The position numbers and the translations under genes were made by a program. Positions 1 to 8,249 of a stretch of 64,000 nucleotides of DNA are shown here, piece after piece. The notes below the pieces were generated by a model, which saw only the letters and a list, made by a program, of their open reading frames with translations, did no database searches and was not told the DNA's origin. Positions within the stretch are counted from its first letter, which is position 1. Each line of letters opens with the position of its first letter. Source of the stretch: Bacillus gaemokensis (GTDB lineage: Bacteria > Bacillota > Bacilli > Bacillales > Bacillaceae_G); contig NZ_LTAQ01000069.1 in NCBI RefSeq assembly GCF_001590835.1, positions 45,052 through 109,051 of the forward strand, given 5' to 3'.

Positions 1-679
1 TAGCACCTGCAAAGGAAATTGTATCAGGATGTGGTGATACTAAAGATAATGCAAATAATGATAAGTTTGCGATGCTATGTTCATAACCAGATAAGAAGAA
101 AGTGAAAACAAGGAACATCATAACCATTATTTTTGCTGTATCTCCTTTTACTTGAGATGGAAGGAAGCATGCAAGACAAACGAGCCAGTTACATAAAATA
201 GCTTTGAAAAATAGTTGCATAGTTGGTGTACCCATCTTTATTTCAACGACTTTACTTAATAAATGTTCATGGTCAATTGCTTCAAAAATCCCAGTTGCAT
301 AAAATAATAGCGCGAAAAATATTGCCCCCACTAAGTTACCGAAATAACATGCACCCCAGTTACGAAGTGTATCACCGATTGTTGTTTCTTTTCTTAAAGT
401 TGAAACTGTAAAATACATCGTATTTCCTGTGAATAATTCAGCGCCTCCATATATAATTAAAACAAGTGCAATTCCAAAAAACATAGAAGCTGCTAAATAT
501 GTTCCAGGTGAGTTTGCTATATGGAAAAAGTTACCCAATTTAAAACATAGTACAATAATAAAACCGATATAGATGCCAGCAAGTGCAGCACGAATGAAAT
601 ATTGCATTGGATTTGCATCCAACATTTGTTTTTTCTTCTGCGCAAGTTGAACAACGTAAGTTAATCCTTGTTCTAGCAT
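1..679 (-). CDS. Formate/nitrite transporter family protein (3' end outside window)
   Basis: This is an FNT-family channel for formate, nitrite or similar small anions in the cytoplasmic membrane. The reading frame starts at the ATG at 679 (MLEQGLTYVVQLAQKKK), preceded by AAAGGAG, and stays open to the left edge, giving 226 residues of an expected 250-270. Several hydrophobic segments are visible, with FNT-like stretches such as YGGAELFTGNTMYFT and, near the edge, SPHPDTISFAGA. The long upstream region carries a Rex/Fnr-like palindrome and a cre site, which fits the known Rex control of B. subtilis ywcJ, the likely counterpart. Which anion is carried cannot be read from the sequence. Confidence 0.85.
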   Translation of the reverse strand, partial: MLEQGLTYVVQLAQKKKQMLDANPMQYFIRAALAGIYIGFIIVLCFKLGNFFHIANSPGTYLAASMFFGIALVLIIYGGAELFTGNTMYFTVSTLRKETTIGDTLRNWGACYFGNLVGAIFFALLFYATGIFEAIDHEHLLSKVVEIKMGTPTMQLFFKAILCNWLVCLACFLPSQVKGDTAKIMVMMFLVFTFFLSGYEHSIANLSLFALSLVSPHPDTISFAGA

Positions 680-761
680 AAGTATACGCTCCTTTAGTAC
701 ATTGTCTGTAATACTCCTTATATGAATAAGTTACACGTATTTCCTCTTGCTTTCAATAAGT

Positions 762-779
762 TTGTGCAATATTTCACAA
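762..779. promoter_or_regulatory. Rex- or Fnr-type operator upstream of the FNT gene
   Basis: TTGTGCAATATTTCACAA differs by one base from the Rex consensus TTGTGAA-N4-TTCACAA. It also fits the Fnr/Crp pattern TGTGA-N6-TCACA with one change. It lies about 85 bp upstream of the FNT start codon. Redox or anaerobic control is inferred; Rex and Fnr cannot be told apart here. Confidence 0.6.
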
Positions 780-798
780 AAAGGACAAACCTTCTTTG

Positions 799-812
799 TG
801 AAAGCGTTAACA
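799..812. promoter_or_regulatory. cre (CcpA) site
   Basis: TGAAAGCGTTAACA matches every fixed position of the catabolite-response element consensus TGWAANCGNTNWCA. It sits about 120 bp upstream of the FNT gene and just beyond the Rex/Fnr-like palindrome, so carbon-source control of that gene is likely. Confidence 0.6.
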
Positions 813-853
813 TTTTATAGTATAATATTGTATGTTTCTGCAAATAGGGAGAA

Positions 854-899
854 GTGAAACTGGTATAAGTGAGGGGATACTTACAAATATCGGGATAAA
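854..899 (+). repeat. Short degenerate copy of the dispersed repeat
   Basis: It begins GTGAAACT and ends CGGGATAAAT, the two termini of the approximately 150 bp repeat seen in full at 18783-18933, but the middle is missing. It lies between the FNT promoter region and the ykoY terminator. Confidence 0.5.
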
Positions 900-901
900 T
901 G

Positions 902-929
902 AAAAAGCGCTGTGATTACAGCGCTTTTT
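902..929 (-). terminator. Rho-independent terminator of ykoY
   Basis: A 12-bp perfect stem (AAAAAGCGCTGT pairing with ACAGCGCTTTTT) contains the stop codon of the TerC-family gene and ends in a T run on the minus strand. It is symmetric and could act on both strands. Confidence 0.85.
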
Positions 930-1713
930 CATCTAGATTTTTTTGTACAGAATCTGTTTCCGTATCTTTAGATAAGAACCAACCACCAATAGCGATTCCA
1001 ACTAGTACAATCCAGAATCCAATCTTCCATGGAGCTGATTCTGGGAAACTATGTGGAATAACATTTAAAGCAGGATGCGCTAGCGTATAAATTGCTAGTT
1101 TTACACCAACCCAACCAACAATTAAGAATGCAGCAGTTTCTAGACCAGGTTTGCGTTTTAATATTTGTACGAAAGCGGATGCTGCAAATCGCATGATGAT
1201 TAAGCCTATAATACCGCCTGCTAAAATAACAAGGAACTGCCCAGTGTCAAGTCCACCAATTGTACCTAAGTTTGTTTTTGGTAAAGTCATTGCTAATGCA
1301 ACAGCAGCTAAAATAGAATCAACAGCAAATGCAATATCAGCAACTTCAACTTTAAATACAGTCCACCAAAAATTTTCTTGTTTTTTCTTTTCTTCTTTTT
1401 CTTCAGAATCTTCATGTGTATTCTTTTTTACGTATGTCTTGAATAAATGGTTCGCAGCGATAAATATTAAGTAAATCGCACCAATAGCCTGAACTTGCCA
1501 TACATCAACCAGTTTTGCAATAAGGAAAAGAGATCCAAAACGGAAAACAAAGGCTCCTGCTAATCCATAAAATAATGCTTTTTTACGTTTTTCTTCTGGT
1601 AAATGTTTTACCATAATTGCAAGAACAAGCGCGTTATCGGCTGCTAAAATCCCCTCTAGTGCAATTAAAATAAGTAATACCCAACCATACTCCAATAATA
1701 ATGATACATCCAT
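916..1713 (-). CDS. ykoY: TerC/YkoY family integral membrane protein (265 aa)
   Basis: TerC-family proteins are polytopic membrane proteins; YkoY and YceF of B. subtilis are linked to manganese export. The sequence shows the family signature (EGILAADNALVLAIM near residue 25, VEVADIAFAVDSILAA mid-protein), about seven hydrophobic segments, and a charged Glu/Lys-rich cytoplasmic loop. The ATG at 1713 is preferred over that at 1719 because AGAGGAG lies 7 nt before it and only 1 nt before the other. The yybP-ykoY riboswitch upstream, as on B. subtilis ykoY, strongly supports a role in Mn2+ homeostasis. Confidence 0.85.
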   Translation of the reverse strand: MDVSLLLEYGWVLLILIALEGILAADNALVLAIMVKHLPEEKRKKALFYGLAGAFVFRFGSLFLIAKLVDVWQVQAIGAIYLIFIAANHLFKTYVKKNTHEDSEEKEEKKKQENFWWTVFKVEVADIAFAVDSILAAVALAMTLPKTNLGTIGGLDTGQFLVILAGGIIGLIIMRFAASAFVQILKRKPGLETAAFLIVGWVGVKLAIYTLAHPALNVIPHSFPESAPWKIGFWIVLVGIAIGGWFLSKDTETDSVQKNLDEKAL

Positions 1714-1824
1714 GTACATTCTCCTCTCATTTATATAACTTCTAAACAAGTGAAGAAATTTCCACACTGTTTAGTTTCCCCATACTCCAGCCTATCAATG
1801 GTGGGATAATCTGGAAAAGAATAC

Positions 1825-1860
1825 AAAAAAGACCTCTGCCGTTGATAGGCAAAGGTCTTG
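1825..1860 (-). terminator. Riboswitch-associated intrinsic terminator
   Basis: On the minus strand GACCTTTGCC pairs with GGCAGAGGTC around the loop TATCAAC and is followed by a T run. This is the expression-platform hairpin of the yybP-ykoY element. Its loop and arm segment GCCTATCAA can also pair with TTGATAGGC of the transcript just downstream (1790-1798). Confidence 0.85.
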
Positions 1861-1861
1861 C

Positions 1862-1985
1862 TAGACATATGTAATGAAAATGCCAACAAAGCCGGAAGAA
1901 CATAGTTCTACGTAATGACGACTTTGTTTCCAAGAATAAAGTCTTGGACGCTACTCCCCTTTGGAGATATGCTATTGTATTTTCA
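1862..1985 (-). promoter_or_regulatory. yybP-ykoY (Mn2+-sensing) riboswitch aptamer
   Basis: Reading the minus strand, the leader contains AAAGGGGAGTAGCGTCC, the hallmark conserved segment of this class, then an internal stem (CCAAGACTTTATTCTTGG region) and a second conserved arm. The outer P1 helix is formed by GCATAT (about 1968-1973) and ATATGT. The terminator downstream and the TerC-family gene complete the usual arrangement. The class is known to bind Mn2+ and to switch on export genes. Confidence 0.85.
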
Positions 1986-2009
1986 TTATATGGGTAATCT
2001 AAAGGTTTG

Positions 2010-3329
2010 TCAACCTGTTAAAATGTCTTCGTTTGGATACTTTACCTTTTTTTGTTTTTTACGAGCGAAAGAAAAAGCCAATGTTAAGGGACCCATTTTT
2101 CCAAAAAACATCATAAATATAATAGTTAACTTTCCAATCACTGTTAAGTTTGGAGTGAGTCCCATACTTAGGCCGACAGTCCCAAATGCAGAAAATACTT
2201 CAAAGGCACTATTTAAAAGGGGGACTTGTTCGGTGATGCTTAAAATTAAAATGGCAAGAAAGATAAATAAGATTGAAATAACTGTAATTGCCAATGATTT
2301 CACAATAAGAGTATCTTTAATTGATTTTTTGAAAATAACCATATCATCTTGCTCTTGTAAAAATTTAAGTACGCCTAATAACATGATCAAAAAAGTTGTT
2401 AATTTAATGCCTCCTCCTGTTGAAGCACTGCCGGCTCCAATAAACATGAGTAGCATCATTAATATAAGAGAGGGTTTTGTTAATTGAGCTATGTCCACTG
2501 TGTTAAATCCTGCTGTACGTGTAGAAATGGCTTGGAAATAAGCGGCTACTCCCTCTTCGAAAGGTGTAAACCCTTTCATAGAAAAAGGATTATGAAATTC
2601 AAATATGAAGATTAAAATTGTAGCCACTATATTTATGATAAGAGTAGAAGATAGCATAATTTTAGAATGTAAGGTGAGACTTTTAAAGCTTCTTTTTCTC
2701 TTTATATCGATTATGACGGTGAAACCTATTCCGCCTAAAATAATAAGAGAAGAGATGACTACATTCACAAGAATACTGTGAGATTGAGACATTAAATTAT
2801 CGTTCCAAATAGAAAAACCGGCGTTGTTAAATGCAGAAATAGAATGAAAAAAACTGTAATAGATTCCTTTGGAAAAACCGTATTTTGGAATCCATTCAAA
2901 TGCAAGTAGAAAGGCGGCGATGCATTCAATGGTAAAAGAAAATAAGAATAATGATTTTGCAAGGTGGATGATACCACCGATATTTGTTTGGTTTAAAGCT
3001 TGTTGTAGTAAAATTCGATTTTGGAGTCCAATTTTTCGACCCAGCATAATCGCAATGAATATAGCGAAGCTCATAATGCCAAGTCCTCCAACTTGTATGA
3101 GTGTTAAAATGACAAGTTGACCAAATAGGGTGAACACTTTTCCCGTATCTACAACACCTAATCCTGTAACAGTAAATGCAGAAACTGTTGTAAATAAGGC
3201 ATCTAACCAAGAAATTGAAGTTGTAGTAGCGATAGGGAGTTTTAATAGGAGTGTCCCGATAATGGATAGTGCAATAAAAGATAAAGTAAGTACACGTGGG
3301 GGACTCATCCCAATATTAATCCGTTTCAT
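2010..3329 (-). CDS. ktrB: KtrB-type potassium uptake membrane subunit (439 aa)
   Basis: This is the ion-conducting subunit of a Ktr/Trk K+ uptake system. The four pore loops with their selectivity-filter glycines are visible (TVTGL, NNAGF, RTAGF, GTVGL), along with the loop GSASTGGGIKLTTF typical of KtrB. About eight hydrophobic segments are present and the length matches KtrB of B. subtilis. I used ATG 3329, 8 nt from AGG of the GGAAAGG motif; a GTG at 3338 is possible. No ktrA/ktrC gene for the cytoplasmic gating ring is adjacent. The KtrB rather than KtrD assignment rests on resemblance in the pore loops. Confidence 0.8.
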   Translation of the reverse strand: MKRINIGMSPPRVLTLSFIALSIIGTLLLKLPIATTTSISWLDALFTTVSAFTVTGLGVVDTGKVFTLFGQLVILTLIQVGGLGIMSFAIFIAIMLGRKIGLQNRILLQQALNQTNIGGIIHLAKSLFLFSFTIECIAAFLLAFEWIPKYGFSKGIYYSFFHSISAFNNAGFSIWNDNLMSQSHSILVNVVISSLIILGGIGFTVIIDIKRKRSFKSLTLHSKIMLSSTLIINIVATILIFIFEFHNPFSMKGFTPFEEGVAAYFQAISTRTAGFNTVDIAQLTKPSLILMMLLMFIGAGSASTGGGIKLTTFLIMLLGVLKFLQEQDDMVIFKKSIKDTLIVKSLAITVISILFIFLAILILSITEQVPLLNSAFEVFSAFGTVGLSMGLTPNLTVIGKLTIIFMMFFGKMGPLTLAFSFARKKQKKVKYPNEDILTG

Positions 3330-3393
3330 ATCATACACCTTTCCTTTTTATTTTCTATTTGTAGTATGTGAAAAAGGAATACGATGTATGTTG

Positions 3394-3424
3394 AAAAGAA
3401 AAAGAGGCAGAATATATCTGCCTC
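3394..3424 (-). terminator. Terminator of the spore protein gene
   Basis: GAGGCAG/CTGCCTC stem (3404-3424) followed on the minus strand by a T-rich tract, 19 nt after the stop codon of the SASP gene. Confidence 0.8.
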
Positions 3425-3442
3425 AAATCCATTGTTATATGG

Positions 3443-3628
3443 TTATCCACGTAATTGTTGTTGTGCTAAGGAAACAAGGCGTTTTGTTACTTCGCCACCA
3501 ACAGATCCATTAGAGCGAGATGCTGTATTAGAGCCTAAGCTTACACCAAATTCTTGTGCAATTTCGTATTTAAATTGTTCTAGCGCTTGTTCAGCACCTG
3601 GAACGAGTAGTTTATTTGTTTTTGCCAT
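3443..3628 (-). CDS. Alpha/beta-type small acid-soluble spore protein (61 aa)
   Basis: The protein binds and saturates spore DNA, protecting it from UV and heat, and is degraded at germination. The sequence shows the family's GPR protease cleavage region ([13 protein letters not shown]) and the C-terminal DNA-binding signature [19 protein letters not shown]. The ATG at 3628 (MAKTNKLLV) is chosen over an upstream in-frame start because AAGGATGTG lies 7 nt before it. It is monocistronic, with its own terminator. The family has many paralogues, so no specific ssp letter is given. Confidence 0.93.
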   Translation of the reverse strand: MAKTNKLLVPGAEQALEQFKYEIAQEFGVSLGSNTASRSNGSVGGEVTKRLVSLAQQQLRG

Positions 3629-3782
3629 TGGTAAACACATCCTTATTTAGAATCCAGTTTATCTTATTTTTGCGAGGGAGGAAGAAATAGCAACTCTCTC
3701 TATAAGCTGGTATCGTTATTGTATGTGTTATATGCCTGCTCATACACGGAAGTAATCGGAGGGATTAGAAGTTCTTGGATAT

Positions 3783-3815
3783 AAAAAAAGAGTAGCAAAT
3801 TAGCTACTCTTTTTT
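3783..3815. terminator. Bidirectional-type terminator after phaJ
   Basis: AGAGTAGC/GCTACTCT stem with A- and T-rich flanks on either side; it includes the phaJ stop codon and would end minus-strand PHA transcription. Confidence 0.8.
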
Positions 3816-4247
3816 CAGTATAGTTGCTGTACCTTCAACGACTATGTCGTTTACTTGATTATATACATTCGTTTGCAATGTAATGATTTTTTTATCATCA
3901 CGTTTTTTTATAACTTCTGCGACTACACGCAATGTGTCACCAATTTTTACAGGTGCACGAAATGAAACATTTTGTGATAAATAAATTGTATTTTTTCCAG
4001 GTAATTTTGTTCCAAGGATGGTAGAGATAAAACTTGAGACAAGCATACCGTGGGCAATACGTTCTTTAAATATCGTTGTTTTTGCAAAAGAATCTAAAAT
4101 ATGAATAGGATTTACATCTCCAGTTAATTTTGCAAAAGTAATAATATCTTCATCAGTAATTGTTTTCGTTAACGATGCTTGATCGCCAACTTGAATCTCA
4201 TTGTAATGAAGCTCCTGAACAGACTGTGCTTCTTGAAATGGATTCAT
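3804..4247 (-). CDS. phaJ: (R)-specific enoyl-CoA hydratase, MaoC-like (147 aa)
   Basis: Hydrates trans-2-enoyl-CoA from beta-oxidation to (R)-3-hydroxyacyl-CoA, the monomer used by PHA synthase. The MaoC hydratase motif is clear: GDVNPIH supplies the catalytic Asp and His, followed by a family-typical RIAHGML. The start at 4247 follows GAAGGAGG by 5 nt; the longer ORF lacks a ribosome site. Its position downstream of phaP and phaQ, in the same direction, matches the Bacillus pha locus. Size is slightly above the 134 aa of the Aeromonas enzyme. Confidence 0.88.
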   Translation of the reverse strand: MNPFQEAQSVQELHYNEIQVGDQASLTKTITDEDIITFAKLTGDVNPIHILDSFAKTTIFKERIAHGMLVSSFISTILGTKLPGKNTIYLSQNVSFRAPVKIGDTLRVVAEVIKKRDDKKIITLQTNVYNQVNDIVVEGTATILKKE

Positions 4248-4348
4248 GTTTTCCTCCTTCTTTTCCATACCGAAAAATGTAAGCCATCTTGATGTAATGG
4301 GAGGAAGAAAGAGCATGGTTTGCCTAGCAGTAAGCTGCCACATTTTCC

Positions 4349-4873
4349 TTACTTGATGGAAGTAAATAGATTTTTTGAGTTTTCCTCGAACTTTTTTGCG
4401 AGTTCCAGTTGTGTGGATTTGAACTCTTCCAAAAAACTTTCCAATTGTTTTTGAACCTCGTCCCGCTGAAGTTGTTGTTGCTCGATAAATTGTTTTGTTG
4501 TTTCTTCAAACTGACCGCTTGTTTGAGTAAGAATAGACAAAGATGTTTTTGTTGGAGATACAGTAAGCTGATGAATATGGTTAGAAAGTTCGTTCCACTT
4601 TCCTTGCCATTCGTTAATTTGTTCATTTAGGGCGTTGCCTGTGAATTGCTTTACGTATTCCGTATATTGGCTGTTCAATTGAGCAGTGAATTGTTGAAGT
4701 TCTTTTTCAAGTTCATCTGCTCCTGCTGTTAATTTATGCAAAGCATCTTGCTGTTGTTTTAATGTTTCTAAAGTAAGTTGTTCCAATTGTTTCCCTGCTG
4801 AAGAGAAGAGGGAAAGAGAATGTGACCAGTTCTTCCAAAATGCATCGACAATTTCGTATGGCTTAGTTTCCAT
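4349..4873 (-). CDS. phaP: Phasin, PHA granule-associated protein (174 aa)
   Basis: Phasins coat PHA granules and control their number and size. This protein is highly charged, Gln/Glu/Lys-rich and predicted to be almost wholly helical, without a signal peptide or membrane segment. Position between phaQ and phaJ matches the B. megaterium and B. cereus pha cluster, and the product length is close to the known 170-200 aa. Sequence alone would be weak evidence for such a low-complexity protein; the context decides it. Confidence 0.9.
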   Translation of the reverse strand: METKPYEIVDAFWKNWSHSLSLFSSAGKQLEQLTLETLKQQQDALHKLTAGADELEKELQQFTAQLNSQYTEYVKQFTGNALNEQINEWQGKWNELSNHIHQLTVSPTKTSLSILTQTSGQFEETTKQFIEQQQLQRDEVQKQLESFLEEFKSTQLELAKKFEENSKNLFTSIK

Positions 4874-4915
4874 GGTTTGACCTCCAAATATTTTTTTGCA
4901 TATTGTGAACGCAGA

Positions 4916-5368
4916 TTATTCTGCTGTACCACCAGGTGAAGATGAAGATTTTTTTTCATCCTTTTCTGGAGAAGTAGAAAATGGAAAGAATGCATTGGTA
5001 TATAACGTGAAAAATGTCCGCAGCATATTCTGATAATGTTCAAAAGAGGTAGCGCATGTTGTTAAATATTGCTCTCCATATTCTGTTAAAGAATAAATTC
5101 GTTTTGCGGGCCCTCCTTCACTTGTATCCCAAGTAGAAGAAATAAGATTTTCTTTTTCTAATTTGCGTAAGGTTCTATAAACATTACCTTGATCAACAGA
5201 AGAAAAGCCGATGTCCATTAGCATTTGAATCAGTTTGTAACCATGAAGACTCCAGTCTTTTAGACAGAGAAGTAAGAAGGGAACTAAGAAGTTTTTTGGC
5301 ATGGAGTTTGGTTGTTTCGCTTGGTTTTTTTCCAAACTTTCTTGTTGTTCTGGTTCATTATGTAGCAT
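4916..5368 (-). CDS. phaQ: PadR-family repressor of phaP and itself (150 aa)
   Basis: PhaQ is a PadR winged-helix regulator that represses the phaQ-phaP promoter and is released by PHA granules in B. megaterium. Residues about 28-95 carry the winged-helix core (SLHGYKLIQMLMDIGFSSVDQGNVYRTLRKLEKENLI). The C-terminus is low-complexity (KKSSSSPGGTAE). The ATG at 5368 has GAGGTGAT upstream with rather long spacing. It is transcribed divergently from phaR, and the 198 bp between them should hold both promoters. Confidence 0.9.
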   Translation of the reverse strand: MLHNEPEQQESLEKNQAKQPNSMPKNFLVPFLLLCLKDWSLHGYKLIQMLMDIGFSSVDQGNVYRTLRKLEKENLISSTWDTSEGGPAKRIYSLTEYGEQYLTTCATSFEHYQNMLRTFFTLYTNAFFPFSTSPEKDEKKSSSSPGGTAE

Positions 5369-5566
5369 GATTGTACATCACCTCATGAATCAGTTAGATG
5401 GAATTTTTTTCTTATAAGTGCAATTTACACCTATCTGTTTTTAATGTCAATACATTTGTTAGAATATAGAAAAAAATAAAATACAGACTTGAAGTTTTAT
5501 TCAGAATATTAGAAAATAGTGAATAGGTTGAATTGTTTCAAATACAAATAAGGGAGTGTAGGAGAA

Positions 5567-6049
5567 GTGATTGATCAAAAATTTGATCCACTACAAGCAT
5601 GGAAAGAAGTTTATGAACAGACTGAAACATTTTGGGGAAAAGCGCTCAATGAAACAATTAAAACAGAAGAGTATTCTGCTTGGATGGGAAGCGTTCTAGA
5701 TTTGAACTTGTTTTATCAGAAGATAGTAAATGATACAACAAAGGGATATTTAGAAAAAGTGAACATGCCAACTCAAGAAGATATTGCGAGAGTAGCTACA
5801 CTCGTTATTAACTTGGAAAATAAAGTTGATAACATCGAAGAATTTTTGGAAGAAAAAGCAGATTCTCTAGGACAATCTCCTACGCTAAAACGCGATGTAA
5901 CAAAAGTGAAACAAGACATTCGTACATTAGAAAATAAAGTTGACAAAATTTTAGAATTACTTGAAAAACAAAATGAAGTACTAGCAAAATTACAAGAACC
6001 TGTGAAAGAAGCAGTGAAAGCACCGGCGAAACCGGAAAATAAAAAGTGA
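5567..6049 (+). CDS. phaR: PhaR subunit of class IV PHA synthase (160 aa)
   Basis: PhaR pairs with PhaC to form active class IV PHA synthase in Bacillus. The start is GTG (5567), with GGAG close before it and AGGGAG farther upstream; no nearby in-frame ATG exists. Residues about 70-150 form a long coiled-coil-like helix with two related segments (LENKVDNIEEFLEEK and LENKVDKILELLEKQ). The C-terminus is a Lys/Pro/Ala-rich tail. First gene of the phaRBC operon. Confidence 0.93.
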   Translation: MIDQKFDPLQAWKEVYEQTETFWGKALNETIKTEEYSAWMGSVLDLNLFYQKIVNDTTKGYLEKVNMPTQEDIARVATLVINLENKVDNIEEFLEEKADSLGQSPTLKRDVTKVKQDIRTLENKVDKILELLEKQNEVLAKLQEPVKEAVKAPAKPENKK

Positions 6050-6071
6050 TGAAAAAACGCGTTGTTTAGCT

Positions 6072-6105
6072 GTTTCAAAAGGGAAGGGAGAACCGCTTTT
6101 GGAAC
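6072..6105 (+). other. Intercistronic hairpin between phaR and phaB
   Basis: GTTTCAAAAG and CTTTTGGAAC form a 10-bp stem with one G-U pair around a 14-nt purine-rich loop. No T run follows, so it is not a standard terminator. It may affect mRNA processing or the relative expression of phaR and phaBC. Confidence 0.45.
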
Positions 6106-6206
6106 TGTAAAAACGACAGGAAATAGTTTGTATGTAGAAAATCGTTATATAAATATCAACGTGATTTATTTACAGCATTCACAAATTCAATCAAGGGGGA
6201 ATAGAA

Positions 6207-6950
6207 ATGGTTCAATTAAACGGTAAAGTAGCAATCGTAACAGGTGGAGCAAAAGGGATTGGTAAAGCGATTACAGTAGCGTTAGCAAAAGAAGGGGCAA
6301 AAGTTGTTATTAACTACAATAGCAGTAAAGAGGCAGCAGAAAATTTAGTGAATGAATTAGGAACAGAAGGCCATGATGTATATGCAGTTCAAGCAGATGT
6401 TTCTAAGTTAGAAGATGCGAAGCGTCTTGTGGATGAAGCGGTAAATCATTTTGGGAAAGTAGATATTCTTGTTAATAACGCTGGTATTACAAGAGATCGT
6501 ACATTTAAAAAGTTAAACCGTGAAGATTGGGATCGTGTAATTGATGTGAATTTAAGCAGTGTATTTAATACAACGAGTGCTGCACTTCCTTACATAAATG
6601 AATCAGAAGAAGGTAGAATCATTAGTATTTCTTCTATTATTGGACAAGCTGGTGGATTTGGACAAACAAACTATTCAGCAGCAAAAGCTGGTATGTTAGG
6701 TTTTACAAAATCATTAGCGTTAGAACTTGCAAAGACAAATGTAACAGTGAATGCGATTTGCCCAGGATTTATCGATACAGAAATGGTAGCAGAAGTACCA
6801 GAAGATGTACGTCAAAAAATTGTTTCTAAGATTCCAAAGAAACGTTTCGGACAAGCGGATGAGATTGCGAAGGGTGTTGTATATCTGTGCCGCGATGGAG
6901 CGTATATCACGGGTCAACAATTAAATATTAACGGCGGATTATATATGTAA
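6207..6950 (+). CDS. phaB: Acetoacetyl-CoA reductase (247 aa)
   Basis: NADPH-dependent reduction of acetoacetyl-CoA to (R)-3-hydroxybutyryl-CoA, the main monomer for polyhydroxybutyrate. It is a classical short-chain dehydrogenase: cofactor motif TGGAKGIGK near residue 12, NNAG motif, catalytic Ser in ISISSI and the Tyr/Lys pair in YSAAK. The C-terminal GQQLNINGGLYM is family-typical. GGGGGA precedes the ATG. FabG would look similar; the location between phaR and phaC decides the assignment. Confidence 0.92.
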   Translation: MVQLNGKVAIVTGGAKGIGKAITVALAKEGAKVVINYNSSKEAAENLVNELGTEGHDVYAVQADVSKLEDAKRLVDEAVNHFGKVDILVNNAGITRDRTFKKLNREDWDRVIDVNLSSVFNTTSAALPYINESEEGRIISISSIIGQAGGFGQTNYSAAKAGMLGFTKSLALELAKTNVTVNAICPGFIDTEMVAEVPEDVRQKIVSKIPKKRFGQADEIAKGVVYLCRDGAYITGQQLNINGGLYM

Positions 6951-7033
6951 TGAAGCAAGAAGAAGGTGCATATCCATAGCAGGAGTGCACTTCTTTCTTG
7001 AAAAAGGAAATCCATCAAAAAGGAGATAGGAAA

Positions 7034-8119
7034 ATGACTACATTCGTAACAGAATGGGAAAAACAATTGGAACTATACCCAGAAGAATATCGAAAAGCAT
7101 ATCGTCGTTTTAAAAGAGCGAGTGAAGTTCTGCTGCGTGAACCAGAGCCACAAGTTGGTCTAACACCAAAAGAAGTTATTTGGACTAAAAATAAAACGAA
7201 GCTTTATCGTTACATTCCAAAGCAGGAAAAAACTCATTCGGTTCCAATTTTATTAATCTATGCGTTAATTAATAAACCATATATTATGGATTTGACACCA
7301 GGAAATAGCTTGGTGGAATATTTAGTAGATCGTGGTTTTGATGTGTATATGCTGGATTGGGGCACATTTGGTTTAGAAGATAGTCATTTGAAATTTGATG
7401 ATTTCGTGTTTGATTATATAGCAAAAGCAGTGAAGAAGGTAATGCGAACGGCAAAATCGGACGAGATTTCTTTACTTGGGTATTGTATGGGTGGTACGCT
7501 AACGTCCATTTATGCAGCACTTCACCCTCATATGCCAATTCGTAATTTAATTTTCATGACAAGTCCGTTCGATTTCTCTGAAACAGGATTATATGGTCCA
7601 TTATTAGATGAAAAATATTTTAATTTAGATAAAGCTGTAGATACATTCGGAAATATTCCACCGGAAATGATTGATTTTGGAAATAAAATGTTAAAGCCAA
7701 TTACAAACTTTGTCGGTCCATATGTCGCTTTAATGGATCGTTCAGAAAATGAGCGCTTTGTAGAGAGCTGGAAGCTCGTCCAAAAATGGGTCGGTGATGG
7801 AATTCCATTTCCAGGTGAATCATACCGGCAATGGATTCGCGACTTTTATCAAAACAATAAATTAGTTAAAGGTGAGCTCGTAATTCGAGGACAAAAGGTA
7901 AACCTTGAAAATATCAAGGCTAATGTTTTAAATATCTCCGCGAAGCGTGATCACATTGCATTGCCATGTCAAGTAGAAGCATTACTTGATCATATTTCTA
8001 GTACGGACAAACAATATGTGTGCTTGCCGACAGGGCATATGTCAATTGTATATGGCGGAACGGCTGTGAAACAAACATATCCAACAGTTGGCAATTGGCT
8101 TGAAGAACGCTCTAATTAA
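7034..8119 (+). CDS. phaC: Class IV poly(3-hydroxyalkanoate) synthase subunit PhaC (361 aa)
   Basis: Polymerises (R)-3-hydroxyacyl-CoA to PHA on the granule surface, together with PhaR. It is an alpha/beta-hydrolase-fold protein. The catalytic triad falls exactly where it is known in B. megaterium PhaC: Cys151 in the lipase-like box GYCMGG, Asp306 in KRDHIALP and His335 in TGHMSIVYGG. The ATG at 7034 follows AGGAGATAGG; the longer ORF from 6998 has no better ribosome site. Last gene of phaRBC, closed by a strong terminator. Confidence 0.95.
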   Translation: MTTFVTEWEKQLELYPEEYRKAYRRFKRASEVLLREPEPQVGLTPKEVIWTKNKTKLYRYIPKQEKTHSVPILLIYALINKPYIMDLTPGNSLVEYLVDRGFDVYMLDWGTFGLEDSHLKFDDFVFDYIAKAVKKVMRTAKSDEISLLGYCMGGTLTSIYAALHPHMPIRNLIFMTSPFDFSETGLYGPLLDEKYFNLDKAVDTFGNIPPEMIDFGNKMLKPITNFVGPYVALMDRSENERFVESWKLVQKWVGDGIPFPGESYRQWIRDFYQNNKLVKGELVIRGQKVNLENIKANVLNISAKRDHIALPCQVEALLDHISSTDKQYVCLPTGHMSIVYGGTAVKQTYPTVGNWLEERSN

Positions 8120-8163
8120 AATACACCAGTGATTAGTGATCAGTTATATACGAATTCAACAGG

Positions 8164-8201
8164 AATTCCAACTAGTATAAGCTAGTTGGAATTTTTTTTT
8201 T
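8164..8201 (+). terminator. Terminator of phaRBC
   Basis: AATTCCAACTAG (8164-8175) pairs perfectly with CTAGTTGGAATT (8182-8193), followed by a run of T. Confidence 0.92.
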
Positions 8202-8249
8202 GAAATGACGAAAAATAGAAGGAGGAAATTTAATTTTAGGAGTATAGTT

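Noticed and set aside
1915-2487. 190-codon plus-strand frame
   Set aside because: Antisense to ktrB and the riboswitch; the protein has no family features.
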